Assembly: GCA_037039925.1 (NCBI GenBank)
Contig: JAXRKP010001142.1
Location: forward strand, 7,501 to 71,500
Length of the DNA: 64,000 nucleotides
DNA from: Doris montereyensis
Lineage: Eukaryota; Mollusca; Gastropoda; Nudibranchia; Dorididae
Direction of reading: 5' to 3'
This document shows positions 63,861 to 64,000 of the stretch, one piece after another (the stretch's first letter is position 1; every line of letters starts with the position of its first letter). The notes under the pieces were generated by a model. That model made no database searches. It was given only the letters and a program-made list of their open reading frames with translations, and was not told the DNA's origin. A program made the translations under genes and the position numbers.

Positions 63861-64000
63861 AATGGATTGGTGACGTACTCTGATAGCCTCAACTAACTGC
63901 AGTAAAAGAAGTAATATATATATATATATATATACATGTATACGATGTTCAGGATGAATGCATTGGTCTCCCTCTGAGTAAGCCGAGCTGTTCAAAACCA
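63861..64000. other. window end, short (TA)n
   Basis: Contains a TA run at about 63914-63933. Nothing else recognised. Confidence 0.5.

Overview
The window is eukaryotic, repeat-dominated genomic DNA. It has split genes with GT-AG introns, tRNA-derived SINEs, APE-type LINEs, very long microsatellites and several minisatellites. The repeat content and the secernin gene suggest a marine invertebrate, plausibly a mollusc such as a gastropod, but nothing here proves the taxon. I saw no bacterial operons, CRISPR arrays, rRNA, intact tRNA or viral genes.

Layout. 0.7-11.3 kb: simple-repeat blocks ((CT)n, AGC/AGT, ATT, GAA) around one decayed minus-strand LINE (family A). The RT core of that LINE is replaced by a 1.9 kb array of a 31-bp unit that looks copied from its own reading frame. 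12-21.7 kb: gene-poor, with SINEs of two families, small tandem arrays and a 44-bp minisatellite. 21.8-28.1 kb: a minus-strand, four-exon gene for a six-finger C2H2 protein with repeated SDTVIL motifs; a 42-bp minisatellite fills much of its last intron. 28-39.5 kb: sparse DNA, a fold-back element and a family-B LINE on the minus strand. 39.57-48.13 kb: a plus-strand, five-exon secernin (peptidase C69-like) gene carrying a MITE-like element, a SINE and a sense-strand family-B LINE in its introns. 51-64 kb: degraded duplicate blocks, two more family-B LINE copies, (CT)n-peppered sequence, SINEs and 39-bp and 51-bp minisatellites.

The two real genes are unrelated and transcribed in opposite directions. 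Both carry one-base indels, several at homopolymers. In the secernin gene every splice phase fits and the corrected CDS is exactly 412 codons, so uncorrected long-read errors are more likely than pseudogenisation.

The strangest structures are duplicate copies 'overwritten' by pieces of neighbouring repeats: GAA runs at 10.1-10.66 kb, and CT runs, minisatellite monomers and single-copy fragments at 55.5-60.5 kb. Chimeric assembly consensus is the leading explanation; a real gene-conversion or template-switching process is the alternative. No clearly new biological system was identified.
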